Positions 41,938 through 49,853 of a stretch of 64,000 nucleotides of DNA are shown one piece after another. Origin of the DNA: Mangrovibacterium diazotrophicum. GTDB taxonomy: Bacteria; Bacteroidota; Bacteroidia; Bacteroidales; Prolixibacteraceae. The translations under genes were made by a program, and so were the position numbers. How positions within the stretch are numbered: position 1 is the first letter of the stretch; each line of letters begins with the position of its first letter. The stretch covers positions 3,149,320-3,213,319 of the forward strand of contig NZ_RAPN01000001.1 in NCBI RefSeq assembly GCF_003610535.1, read 5' to 3'. The notes beneath the pieces were generated by a model. It was not told the DNA's origin. It saw only the letters and a list, made by a program, of their open reading frames with translations, and searched no databases.

Positions 41938-44106
41938 ATGAAAAAGTTATTGTTTTTCCTTTCGATTGTGACTCTGATCTTCGCTGGTTGTAGCGACGAT
42001 GAGCCGAGTGGACCGAACGTTATTGAAGGTTCTACCCTATCAGGTGACATTACGACTGATACAGAACTGGATGCCTCAGTTGAATATACCTTGAATGGCA
42101 CACTGAGCGTTAAAAACGGCGCTACTCTGACAATCCCTGCCGGTACAATGATTAAAGCCACCTCAGGCTTTAGCTCGTACCTGATCGTAGAACAAGGTGG
42201 TAAACTGGAAGCAAACGGTACTGCCAGCAACCCAATTACCTTCACTTCTGCCGCTTCTTCTCCTGCAGCTGGTGACTGGGGTGGTATCTGGATCAACGGT
42301 TTTGCACCAATCTCAGGTGGTGGCACCGGAACTTCTGAAGTTGATGCTACACTGCCTTACGGTGGTACTGATGCAGCTGACAACTCTGGTACCCTGACCT
42401 ACGTGAAAATCCTTTACTCAGGAGCACAATCAAGCGAAAGCGTTGAACACAACGGTTTGACTTTAGACGCTGTTGGTAGCGGTACAACAATCAACAACCT
42501 GTACATTGCTTACGGTGCTGATGACGCTGTTGAATTCTTCGGTGGTTCAGTAAACGTAACAAACTTGTTGGCTGTTAACTGCGACGACGATATGTTCGAT
42601 GTAACCCAAGGTTGGACCGGTACACTGGATAACGCTTACGGTATCTGGGAAGATGGTTATTCAAGTACGGAATCTGACCCACGTGGTATCGAAGCTGACG
42701 GTAACCTCGATGGTAAATATTCAAGCCAATCAGGTCAATCTGATTTCACAATGACCAACATCACCATCAAAAATGCGTCAAGTTACCTGATGGAAGACGG
42801 TATCAAAATCCGTCGTGGAGCTACTGCAACAATCACAAACGCGCTGTTGATCGGTGGTAATGCAAAAGACCTGATCGATTTGACTGACTCATCGGGTGAT
42901 GCTACAACAACCACTTCAATCAGCCTGACTGTAGACAGAACTTCTTACACTTCTAACGAAATTCATGCTGACGCTACTTACGCTAACGTGGTAATCGAAG
43001 ACGGCAACACTGGTGCAAGCACTGGTGCATTTGCCTGGACTGGTTACGACTTCGACGCAGATATGACTGCTGAAATCAGTGGTGATGTAACTGAAGATGT
43101 GTACCTGAATGCTTTGTACACTTACACCCTGAACGGTACCATGAACGTTAAAGATGGTGCTACCTTGATCATTCCTGCCGGAACAACAATTGAGGCTACA
43201 AAAGGCTTTGCTTCTTACCTGATCGTTGAACAAGGTGGTATGATCGAAGCAGCTGGTACTGCTGATGCACCTATTACGTTTACTTCTGCTGAAGCTTCTC
43301 CTGCAGCTGGAGACTGGGGTGGTATCTGGATCAACGGTTATGCTCCAATCTCTGGTGGTGGTACCGGAACTTCAGAAATTGACGCAACGCTTCCTTACGG
43401 TGGAACTGACGCAGCTGACAACTCAGGTACATTGACCTATGTGAAAATCCTTTACTCAGGAGCACAAGTAAGCGAAAGCGTTGAACACAACGGTCTGACT
43501 TTGGACGCTGTTGGTAACGGAACAACAATCAACAACATTTATGTGATGAATGGTGCTGATGACGCGGTTGAATTCTTCGGTGGTACAGTTAATGTAACCA
43601 ACTTATTGGCTGTTAACTGCGACGACGATATGTTCGATGTGACTCAAGGCTGGACTGGTACACTTGATAACGCTTACGGCGTTTGGGAGTCTGGCTACAC
43701 AAGCTCTGAATCTGACCCTCGTGGTATCGAAGCTGACGGTAACCTGGATGGTAACTACCCTAGCGACTCAGGTCAGTCTGACTTCACGATGACAAACATC
43801 TCGATTGTAAACAAATCAGACTATGTAATGGAAGATGGTATTAAAATCCGTCGTGGCGCGACTGCTACTATTACAAACGCTTTGATCGTTGGTGGTGTAG
43901 CTAAAAACATCATCGACATGACTGACAGTAAAGGTAATGCCAACACTGCTTCTGCAATCAGCTTAACTGTTGACGGAACAACTGTTCCTGATGGTAATGA
44001 CGAAATCAATACAGGTAGCGACACGTATTCAAGTGTTGTTATCGAAGCCGGAAACACAGGTGCTTCTTCTTCAGCATTTGAATGGACTGGCTTCACAAAC
44101 TTCTAA
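41938..44106 (+). CDS. Duplicated beta-helix-like surface lipoprotein, partner of the receptor
   Basis: A 722-residue lipoprotein (MKKLLFFLSIVTLIFAGC, Cys18; an ATG at 41917 would add seven residues). It consists of two copies of one about 345-residue domain, at 34-378 and 380-722. Each has YTLNGT..VK.GATL.IPAGT, AGDWGGIWINGFAPISGGGTG, TLTYVKILYSGAQ and VNCDDDMFDVTQGWTGTLDNAYG. The spaced short strands and Asp/Asn turns suggest a right-handed beta-helix. I know similar proteins of unknown role beside TonB receptors in Bacteroidota. Codon use is strongly biased (GGT, GCT, AAC), which suggests very high expression. It may bind the receptor's ligand, as SusD does, but this is inference. Confidence 0.75.
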   Translation: MKKLLFFLSIVTLIFAGCSDDEPSGPNVIEGSTLSGDITTDTELDASVEYTLNGTLSVKNGATLTIPAGTMIKATSGFSSYLIVEQGGKLEANGTASNPITFTSAASSPAAGDWGGIWINGFAPISGGGTGTSEVDATLPYGGTDAADNSGTLTYVKILYSGAQSSESVEHNGLTLDAVGSGTTINNLYIAYGADDAVEFFGGSVNVTNLLAVNCDDDMFDVTQGWTGTLDNAYGIWEDGYSSTESDPRGIEADGNLDGKYSSQSGQSDFTMTNITIKNASSYLMEDGIKIRRGATATITNALLIGGNAKDLIDLTDSSGDATTTTSISLTVDRTSYTSNEIHADATYANVVIEDGNTGASTGAFAWTGYDFDADMTAEISGDVTEDVYLNALYTYTLNGTMNVKDGATLIIPAGTTIEATKGFASYLIVEQGGMIEAAGTADAPITFTSAEASPAAGDWGGIWINGYAPISGGGTGTSEIDATLPYGGTDAADNSGTLTYVKILYSGAQVSESVEHNGLTLDAVGNGTTINNIYVMNGADDAVEFFGGTVNVTNLLAVNCDDDMFDVTQGWTGTLDNAYGVWESGYTSSESDPRGIEADGNLDGNYPSDSGQSDFTMTNISIVNKSDYVMEDGIKIRRGATATITNALIVGGVAKNIIDMTDSKGNANTASAISLTVDGTTVPDGNDEINTGSDTYSSVVIEAGNTGASSSAFEWTGFTNF
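42037..44103 (+). repeat. Tandem about 1.03-kb duplication inside the lipoprotein gene
   Basis: 42037-43071 and 43075-44103 encode the same domain. Long blocks, for example around 42270-42480 and 43308-43516, are almost identical, while other parts have drifted at silent and some coding sites. Confidence 0.85.
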
Positions 44107-44162
44107 TCTTCATGATTGTACAATAATTGAAGTGTTGACTTCAATTCCCGTAAATTTGTTGG

Positions 44163-44193
44163 GAGACCGTCCATTGGGCGGTCTCTTTTTTTT
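44163..44193 (+). terminator. Terminator of the receptor-lipoprotein operon
   Basis: GAGACCG-TCCATTGGG-CGGTCTC followed by a run of nine T. Confidence 0.85.
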
Positions 44194-44210
44194 ATAAAAA
44201 GAATCGTACT

Positions 44211-44254
44211 GTTTAATCAATTTTTAATTCTGCTGTAACTCCATCGTAATCGTC
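44211..44254 (+). promoter_or_regulatory. Pho-box-like array upstream of the small CarboxypepD_reg-like gene
   Basis: Four contiguous 11-base units GTTTAATCAAT, TTTTAATTCTG, CTGTAACTCCA and TCGTAATCGTC. A perfect -7 box TACTTTTG (44261-44268) starts 14 bases after the T of the last TAA, the same offset as in the array at 30830. The array thus covers the -33 region, as expected for an activator site. Confidence 0.7.
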
Positions 44255-44288
44255 CTCCTATACTTTTGACTCAACAAATTACGAGATC

Positions 44289-44642
44289 ATGAAGAATTTA
44301 TTTTTAACCGTCTTGATGGTATTTGCGATTAGCGTCGCAATGGCCGGAGAAAAAAAAGACAAAGAAGCTGTTGAATCCAACGCCAGCGCAACTACCGTAT
44401 TAAGCGGTTCAGTAATCGACCAGCTAACAAACGAAGCTTTGGTTGGTGTAAAAGTTGAACTGGAAGGTACCAACAAAGTTGTTTATACCGACTTCGACGG
44501 AAATTACAGTTTCGAAGATGTAAAACCGGGAACTTATAATCTGACTGCAAGCTACGTTTCATACGAAAAGAAAAGCATGGAAAAGGTTTCGGTAAACCCG
44601 AATAAGAACGAAATGATTATTAGCTTGAAATCTTCAAACTAG
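44289..44642 (+). CDS. Small exported stand-alone CarboxypepD_reg-like protein
   Basis: A 117-residue protein with a signal peptide (1-19, VAMAG), a charged linker and one CarboxypepD_reg-like beta-sandwich (about 37-114: SGSVIDQLTNEALVGVKVEL, YTDFDGNYSFEDVKPGTYNL, YVSYEKK). This is the same domain that forms the N terminus of the receptor encoded at 39136; the motif TDFDGNYxxxxxxPGTY is shared almost word for word. It has its own promoter and terminator and a Pho-box-like array. It may act in the periplasm beside the receptor; function unknown. Confidence 0.8.
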   Translation: MKNLFLTVLMVFAISVAMAGEKKDKEAVESNASATTVLSGSVIDQLTNEALVGVKVELEGTNKVVYTDFDGNYSFEDVKPGTYNLTASYVSYEKKSMEKVSVNPNKNEMIISLKSSN

Positions 44643-44673
44643 TATTTGCGGATTTCTATATACTTAAGATTGC

Positions 44674-44705
44674 AGCCACTTCTGAGAGCAGGAGTGGCTT
44701 TTTTC
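44674..44705 (+). terminator. Terminator of the small CarboxypepD_reg-like gene
   Basis: AGCCACT (44674-44680) and AGTGGCT (44693-44699) form the stem, followed by TTTTTT. Confidence 0.8.
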
Positions 44706-44799
44706 ATGCAATTACGCGTCTGCTTTACATAAGGGATTAAATTTTACCTCATTTTGTGAAATTTAATCGTAATCGTTTCTTAATTTTTTATAGGGCAGT

Positions 44800-44807
44800 T
44801 AACTTTG
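44800..44807 (+). promoter_or_regulatory. -7 box of the MORN-like gene
   Basis: TAACTTTG matches TAnnTTTG, 47 bases before the ATG. Upstream CGTAATCGTTT and CTTAATTTTTT (44768-44789) are two units of the 11-base Pho-like pattern, but the offset to the -7 box is 19, not 14, so membership is doubtful. Confidence 0.5.
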
Positions 44808-44838
44808 GCTTAACATTAGAAACAAGAATCAACCAATT

Positions 44839-44846
44839 AAAGGAGG
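44839..44846 (+). promoter_or_regulatory. Shine-Dalgarno sequence that sets the start of the MORN-like gene
   Basis: AAAGGAGG lies 8 bases before ATG 44855. A near-perfect Shine-Dalgarno is unusual in Bacteroidota and decides this start over the GTG at 44756. Confidence 0.7.
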
Positions 44847-44854
44847 CGCAAGAT

Positions 44855-45313
44855 ATGAAAAAGATAATCTTAATGATCGGTGTACTTTTCTTCGTTGCTC
44901 TGGGAGCTAACGCACAAGAAGTAATTGAAAAAGATGGTATTTACTATTTCGATTCAAAACCTTATACCGGAAGTTATATTGGCACTTACGACAATGGCAA
45001 CACCAAATTCAGCCTGTTTTTGAAAAATGGCAAGAAAGACGGTGAAATGCGTATTTATTTCCAAAATGGCAAACTGAACGAAATCCGCCATTATAAGAAA
45101 AATGAAATGGACGGTACCTGGATCACCTACAATGAGGATGAAGTTCAGGTCGGTTTAGCCAATTACAAAGCCGGTAAAAAAGACGGCGAGTGGAAAGTAT
45201 GGAACGACCAAGGCAAAATGATCTACGAAATGAACTATGTGAATGGCGAGAAATCGGGCACATGGAAAAAATTCGGAGCCGATGGTCAAATCCTTAGCGA
45301 AAGAACGTTTTAA
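44855..45313 (+). CDS. Exported MORN-repeat (YwqK-like) protein
   Basis: A 152-residue protein with a signal peptide (1-19, GANAQ) and four to five MORN-like repeats with the pattern Y..GK.DGEW: YTGSYIGTYDNGN, KNGKKDGEMRIYF, KNEMDGTWITY, KAGKKDGEWKVW, VNGEKSGTWKKF. Proteins of this kind are often labelled 'toxin-antitoxin YwqK family', but here no toxin gene is near, and the signal peptide points to the envelope. It ends at a bidirectional terminator. Confidence 0.8.
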   Translation: MKKIILMIGVLFFVALGANAQEVIEKDGIYYFDSKPYTGSYIGTYDNGNTKFSLFLKNGKKDGEMRIYFQNGKLNEIRHYKKNEMDGTWITYNEDEVQVGLANYKAGKKDGEWKVWNDQGKMIYEMNYVNGEKSGTWKKFGADGQILSERTF

Positions 45314-45333
45314 TTTTCAACGTTAAAATGCAA

Positions 45334-45360
45334 AAAGAGGAGCTTTCGGCTCCTCTTTTT
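45334..45360. terminator. Bidirectional terminator between the MORN-like and TetR genes
   Basis: GAGGAGC-TTTCG-GCTCCTC flanked by A5 on one side and T6 on the other; serves both converging genes. Confidence 0.85.
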
Positions 45361-45362
45361 TA

Positions 45363-45971
45363 TTAGCTGCGTTTCATGATTCCGTAGCAAAGTATCTTTA
45401 AAATATTGTCGACTCCTTTTTCGAGGTTCGTAGTCCCATAGTCACCGGCTGTCAGCGGCATTTCAAGCCCTTTAATAGCCGTTGTAATTCCGATAGCAGC
45501 CAGGGTAAAATCATAGATCTCGAAGGTATTTTTCCGGACTCCTTCAATCAGGATCCGTTTAATCATCCGAATCTCTTCCTGGTTGTATCTGTTCTTGATA
45601 TTATCGATGAATTCAATCGCGGTAACGTCATTCTCCAGTGCATGATAAAAGTTCGCCAAACCACGGAAAGTTGTCAGCTTGGTCAGAATATATTCCCGAA
45701 GTTTCTCCACCGGATCGGTGTTCCGCATCACAACTTTCTCCAACTCGCGTTTCAAAATCTCCACTTCTTTCAGAATCACCGCCTGAAACAAATCTTCCTT
45801 GCTGTTGAAATAATAATAAAGCGAACTTTTACCCTTCCGAACGGCATTGGCAATATCGTCCAGGGTGGTCTTCTTATACCCGTACTTACTAAAAATATCC
45901 TGAGCAATTTTCAGGATTGTCTCCCGGTTGGCGTCTTTCTTATTTACACCATTTTCGAGGTTCATCACCAT
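45363..45971 (-). CDS. TetR/AcrR family transcriptional regulator
   Basis: A 202-residue regulator with an N-terminal TetR HTH (about 15-62: ILKIAQDIFSKYGYKKTTLDDIANAV, KSSLYYYFNSKEDLFQAVI) and a helical ligand-binding half. The ligand is unknown and no transporter gene is next to it; the RND efflux operon lies 13 kb away. The second Met (residue 3) is an equally good start. Confidence 0.88.
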   Translation of the reverse strand: MVMNLENGVNKKDANRETILKIAQDIFSKYGYKKTTLDDIANAVRKGKSSLYYYFNSKEDLFQAVILKEVEILKRELEKVVMRNTDPVEKLREYILTKLTTFRGLANFYHALENDVTAIEFIDNIKNRYNQEEIRMIKRILIEGVRKNTFEIYDFTLAAIGITTAIKGLEMPLTAGDYGTTNLEKGVDNILKILCYGIMKRS

Positions 45972-46042
45972 AACTGGATAGTCTTATTTAGAAATGCGTA
46001 AATATAGCTGAAATTTTCGAATGTTTTTTGCCAAAAATCTAA

Positions 46043-48199
46043 CTACTCAACATCTGGCTTTTTAACAAGCTTAAAATCAAGCTGCTTTTTCTCCAGATTC
46101 GCCCGCATAATTTCGACCCAAACCGACTCACCTAATTGGTAAGTGCGCTTACTGTGATTACCAACCAAACAATAATTCTTCTCATCAAACATGTAGAAGT
46201 CGTCGTCGAGTTCGCGCATAGGCACCATGCCTTCGCACTTATTTTCCAGCTCAACGTAGAGTCCCCAGTCGGTAATTCCCGAAATGACGCCCGGGAAGGT
46301 CTGCCCTATTTTGTCCTTCATAAACTCAACCTGTTTGTACTTGATGGAGCTCCGTTCGGCATTGGCTGCACGGCTTTCCATCTCCGACGAGTGCTTGCAG
46401 TAGTCTTCAAATTTCTGCGCATTTGCCGATCGTCCGCCATCCAAATAGCGTTCCAGCAGGCGGTGCACCATCACATCGGGGTAACGCCGGATGGGCGATG
46501 TAAAGTGGCTGTAATACTGAAATCCCAGCCCGTAATGTCCAATATTCCGGGTCGAATATTCAGCTTTGGCCATTGAGCGAATGGCGAGTGTTTCCACCAC
46601 ATTCTGCTCACTCTTACCCTTCACCGTTTCCATCAATTCGTTCATCGATGTTGAAATGGTTTTGGCAGAGGTTGTCTGAATACCGTAACCGAATTTCTTG
46701 ATGAAGTGGTTAAAGTTCTCCAGCTTTTCAGGATCGGGTTTGTCGTGAATCCTGTAGACAAAGGTTCGGGCTTGCTTGCCACCTTTCTCTTTCCCGATCG
46801 ACTCAGCTACTCGTTTATTGGCAAGTAGCATAAACTCTTCAATCAACTTGTTACTGTCTTTCGACTCCTTGAAGAATACCGAAAGCGGTTTTCCTTTTTC
46901 GTCGATTTCGAATTTCACCTCGATGCGATCAAAGGCCAAAGATCCTTCTTTAAAGCGTTTGCTGCGCAATTTTACCGCCAGCGTATTTAGTTGTAAGATC
47001 TCCTCTTTCAGGTCGCCTTCGCCGGTCTCAATAATCTCCTGAGCCTCTTCATAGGTAAAGCGGCGATTCGAATGGATAACGGTGCGCCCAAACCATTCTT
47101 TCAACACTTCTCCGTCCTCATTCATTTTAAAGACAGCCGAGAAACAGAGTTTATCCTCGTTAGGACGAAGCGAGCAAACGCCATTCGACAGCTTCTCAGG
47201 CAACATCGGCACAACCCGATCCACCAGGTAAACCGAAGTGGCCCGCGAGTACGCCTCATCGTCCAAAATCGTGTTGGGTTTTACATAGTGACTTACATCG
47301 GCGATGTGCACACCAACTTCCCAAAGACCTTCTTTGAGCTGCCGAACCGACAAAGCATCATCGAAGTCCTTGGCATCGGCCGGGTCAATCGTAAACGTCG
47401 TTACATCGCGCATATCGCGCCGTTTCTCAATTTCTTCATCCGGAATATCAAGCGGAATGCGTTCTGCCGCTTTCAGCACGTTTTCGGGAAAACGGAGAGG
47501 CAAATCAAACTCCGCCAAAATCGCGTGCATTTCCGTATCGTTCTCGCCGGCATTTCCTAATACTTCAATCACCTCCCCAAACGGATTCTTCGCCCGGGTT
47601 GGCCACTCGGTGATCCGCGCAACCGCCTTCTGTCCGCCAACAGCACCATTCAGCTTGTCGTTCGGTATAAACAGGTCGAAACCAACTTTACCGACCGGTA
47701 TGAGGAATGCGAAGTTACGCGAGCGTTCTATCGTCCCTACAAATGTGGTTTTCGCACGTTCAATAATTTCGGTGACCTCACCTTCCAACTGGTGCTTTTT
47801 GCGTCGCGCATACATCGTCACCCGAACTTTATCGCCTTCCATCGCGTGGTTCAGGTTACGTTGCGATACGAGTACCGGCTGATCAATTTCGTCGGAGACA
47901 ACAAGCCCAAAACCTTGTGGCTGCAGCTCTACCCGACCGCAGATTTGTCCTCCGCGCGAGGTCACTTTATACTTGCCACGGAATACCTGCTCGATGGTTT
48001 GATCCTCGGACAGTTCATCCAAAACAACGCTGACCAGCCGGCGAATTTCGGGATCTTTCACTCCCAACTCCGAAGCTAACTGCTTATAATTAAAACTCTT
48101 TTGGGGATTATCGTAGAAAACGGTTAATATGGCGTTTTTGAGATTTTTTTTATTGAAAGTCGAAGACTTCGGTCGATTCTTCTTATTTCTTTTCTTCAT
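46043..48199 (-). CDS. rnr: Ribonuclease R
   Basis: A 718-residue 3'-5' exoribonuclease: basic N terminus, winged-helix (about 20-80), cold-shock domains (about 80-230), RNB catalytic domain (about 250-580, with DVTTFTIDPADAKDFDDALSV holding the metal-binding Asp residues) and a C-terminal S1 domain (about 640-715). It degrades structured RNA and helps in RNA quality control. Length is typical for Bacteroidota. Confidence 0.96.
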   Translation of the reverse strand: MKKRNKKNRPKSSTFNKKNLKNAILTVFYDNPQKSFNYKQLASELGVKDPEIRRLVSVVLDELSEDQTIEQVFRGKYKVTSRGGQICGRVELQPQGFGLVVSDEIDQPVLVSQRNLNHAMEGDKVRVTMYARRKKHQLEGEVTEIIERAKTTFVGTIERSRNFAFLIPVGKVGFDLFIPNDKLNGAVGGQKAVARITEWPTRAKNPFGEVIEVLGNAGENDTEMHAILAEFDLPLRFPENVLKAAERIPLDIPDEEIEKRRDMRDVTTFTIDPADAKDFDDALSVRQLKEGLWEVGVHIADVSHYVKPNTILDDEAYSRATSVYLVDRVVPMLPEKLSNGVCSLRPNEDKLCFSAVFKMNEDGEVLKEWFGRTVIHSNRRFTYEEAQEIIETGEGDLKEEILQLNTLAVKLRSKRFKEGSLAFDRIEVKFEIDEKGKPLSVFFKESKDSNKLIEEFMLLANKRVAESIGKEKGGKQARTFVYRIHDKPDPEKLENFNHFIKKFGYGIQTTSAKTISTSMNELMETVKGKSEQNVVETLAIRSMAKAEYSTRNIGHYGLGFQYYSHFTSPIRRYPDVMVHRLLERYLDGGRSANAQKFEDYCKHSSEMESRAANAERSSIKYKQVEFMKDKIGQTFPGVISGITDWGLYVELENKCEGMVPMRELDDDFYMFDEKNYCLVGNHSKRTYQLGESVWVEIMRANLEKKQLDFKLVKKPDVE

Positions 48200-48251
48200 G
48201 TTTCGACATTGAATATTCGCGATTGAAGTTAAAACTATTTATTTAGGATAT

Positions 48252-48284
48252 AAAAAAAGAGGAAAGCAAATAATCGCCCTCCTC
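48252..48284 (-). terminator. Weak terminator after the GH32-like gene
   Basis: On the minus strand GAGGA and TCCTC pair around a 16-base loop, followed by TTTTTTT; a short stem, so a modest call. Confidence 0.45.
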
Positions 48285-48315
48285 CGGAATTTTTATTGTA
48301 AAATTTTTGATCGAA

Positions 48316-49767
48316 TTACTTCTTGGGGTACACGGAAATCATTGGATAAACGTCGAGGTTATCGATAAACAACTCTCCTCCTGTATTGTAGAGAATATAT
48401 TCGTCGCCAATTCCGGTAGACGAGTATTGTCCGGACAGAACAACTTTACCGTCATTTGCGAAAATCTCGACCGAAGACCGATCAACCAAAACATCCAGTT
48501 TTATCTTGCCATCCTCGGGCATCAACGAAGCCGATTTACCCAGACAGGATAAAAGATTGCGGGTCGCATCGTAGCGTATTTCCACACCATTCTGTCCTTT
48601 CGCTGCCCGAATAACGTAACCAAAACTACTCACGGTTTTCAGATCAAAAGTTCCTTTGAAACGGAAACAATCTCCTTTCAACCGCTTCACCGGATTTTTA
48701 TCCAGACCCGGCAAGATATTTTTTTCGCTAATGTTGAATGATTTGTCCTGAAGTTGTCCCAATTCCTTCACCGGCTCTTTTACCAAACGAAGGCCTTCGG
48801 GATACTTATGAAGTGACAACTCAACCGGGATCGACATCTGGCCGGCAAATGGCATTTCAGCCAACTCTTTTTCCGAAATCGAACCAATTTGAATAACGCG
48901 CTGCGTACCATCCTCGCCAGGCACGATCCAGCTCGAGCCACCTTTAAATGTGCCATAGTCCGTTTTCATCAAACTGGTGAGCGCCGTAAAACTTTTACCG
49001 TCAAAATCACCAATCACATAGGCACCGATCGAATCCGTCAGCACCCACTGTTCTTCATCCGGGTGTCCGTTAACCGGCAACTCGAAAAGATCGGGGCGTC
49101 CTTTTGGTCCAACAATGTGGCTTTGGTAACTCCAATCTGTCAAATTAGTCGATGTGTAAAACGAAAAGCCATCGCCAATATCGCCGTCTTCGGGATTTCG
49201 GGCCAGCACCATCACAAAGCATTTTCCGGGTTCGTACCAAAATACTTTCGGATCGCGGGCATTTTCGTCCGCTTTATATGGGATGATTGGATTGCTACCG
49301 TACTTCGTCCAGTTTTCTCCGTTATCGCTGCTGTAAGCCATGCGGATCCCACAATCGTAACTCGTGTAAAAAATCACCAGCGTTGGCGAGCCTCCTGCTT
49401 GCTTTCCGAGTACATTTTGCTCATCTACCAGGGCGCTACCGCTGCGGATAGTACACTTATACAAATCGCGGGTGTCATTGTCGGGAACAACGGCGATCGG
49501 CTTCACCTCCCAATGCAACAAATCCTTACTCACAGCATGCCCCATATTGGTGTAAATGGCTGTATTTCCAACCGGGCTGTATTCGTAAAACAGGTGATAA
49601 AGCCCATCACTGTAAACCGTAGCGGCCGGGTTACCGATCCAATTGGCAGGCGCAGTAAAATGAAATTGCGGTCTCATCGATTGCGTGAAATCAGGTTCAG
49701 ACTCCTGAGCGCGCGCAAAAACAACAAATAAACACAGTAATAAAGCAGAACAAAGAGGTTTGATCAT
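48316..49767 (-). CDS. Exported GH32-fold protein with both catalytic acids replaced
   Basis: A 483-residue protein from ATG 49767 with a signal peptide (1-20, FARAQ), a five-blade propeller and a C-terminal beta-sandwich of the GH32 (fructan hydrolase) type. Recognised by HFTAPANWIGNPAATVYSDG, YHLFYEYSP, MGHAVSKDLLHWE, ARDPKVFW and RPDLFEL. In active enzymes the first motif is WMNDPNG with Asp as nucleophile; here it is WIGNPAA, with Asn46. The acid/base Glu of the ECPD motif is Gly223 (GRPD). The RDP Asp172 remains. I infer a non-hydrolysing, perhaps sugar-binding, protein or one with changed chemistry. The frame opens upstream at 49839, but ATG 49767 gives the clean signal peptide. Confidence 0.85.
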   Translation of the reverse strand: MIKPLCSALLLCLFVVFARAQESEPDFTQSMRPQFHFTAPANWIGNPAATVYSDGLYHLFYEYSPVGNTAIYTNMGHAVSKDLLHWEVKPIAVVPDNDTRDLYKCTIRSGSALVDEQNVLGKQAGGSPTLVIFYTSYDCGIRMAYSSDNGENWTKYGSNPIIPYKADENARDPKVFWYEPGKCFVMVLARNPEDGDIGDGFSFYTSTNLTDWSYQSHIVGPKGRPDLFELPVNGHPDEEQWVLTDSIGAYVIGDFDGKSFTALTSLMKTDYGTFKGGSSWIVPGEDGTQRVIQIGSISEKELAEMPFAGQMSIPVELSLHKYPEGLRLVKEPVKELGQLQDKSFNISEKNILPGLDKNPVKRLKGDCFRFKGTFDLKTVSSFGYVIRAAKGQNGVEIRYDATRNLLSCLGKSASLMPEDGKIKLDVLVDRSSVEIFANDGKVVLSGQYSSTGIGDEYILYNTGGELFIDNLDVYPMISVYPKK

Positions 49768-49853
49768 GGCTGAAATTTTCAATTTGCTTAGCAAAATAAG
49801 CAAAAAAACGCTATATAAATCATAAATTGCTTCACGCAATTTCGGTTAAGCCA

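Noticed and set aside
44756-44854. Longer N terminus of the MORN-like protein from GTG 44756
   Set aside because: It would run through the promoter -7 box, and the strong Shine-Dalgarno and signal peptide belong to ATG 44855.
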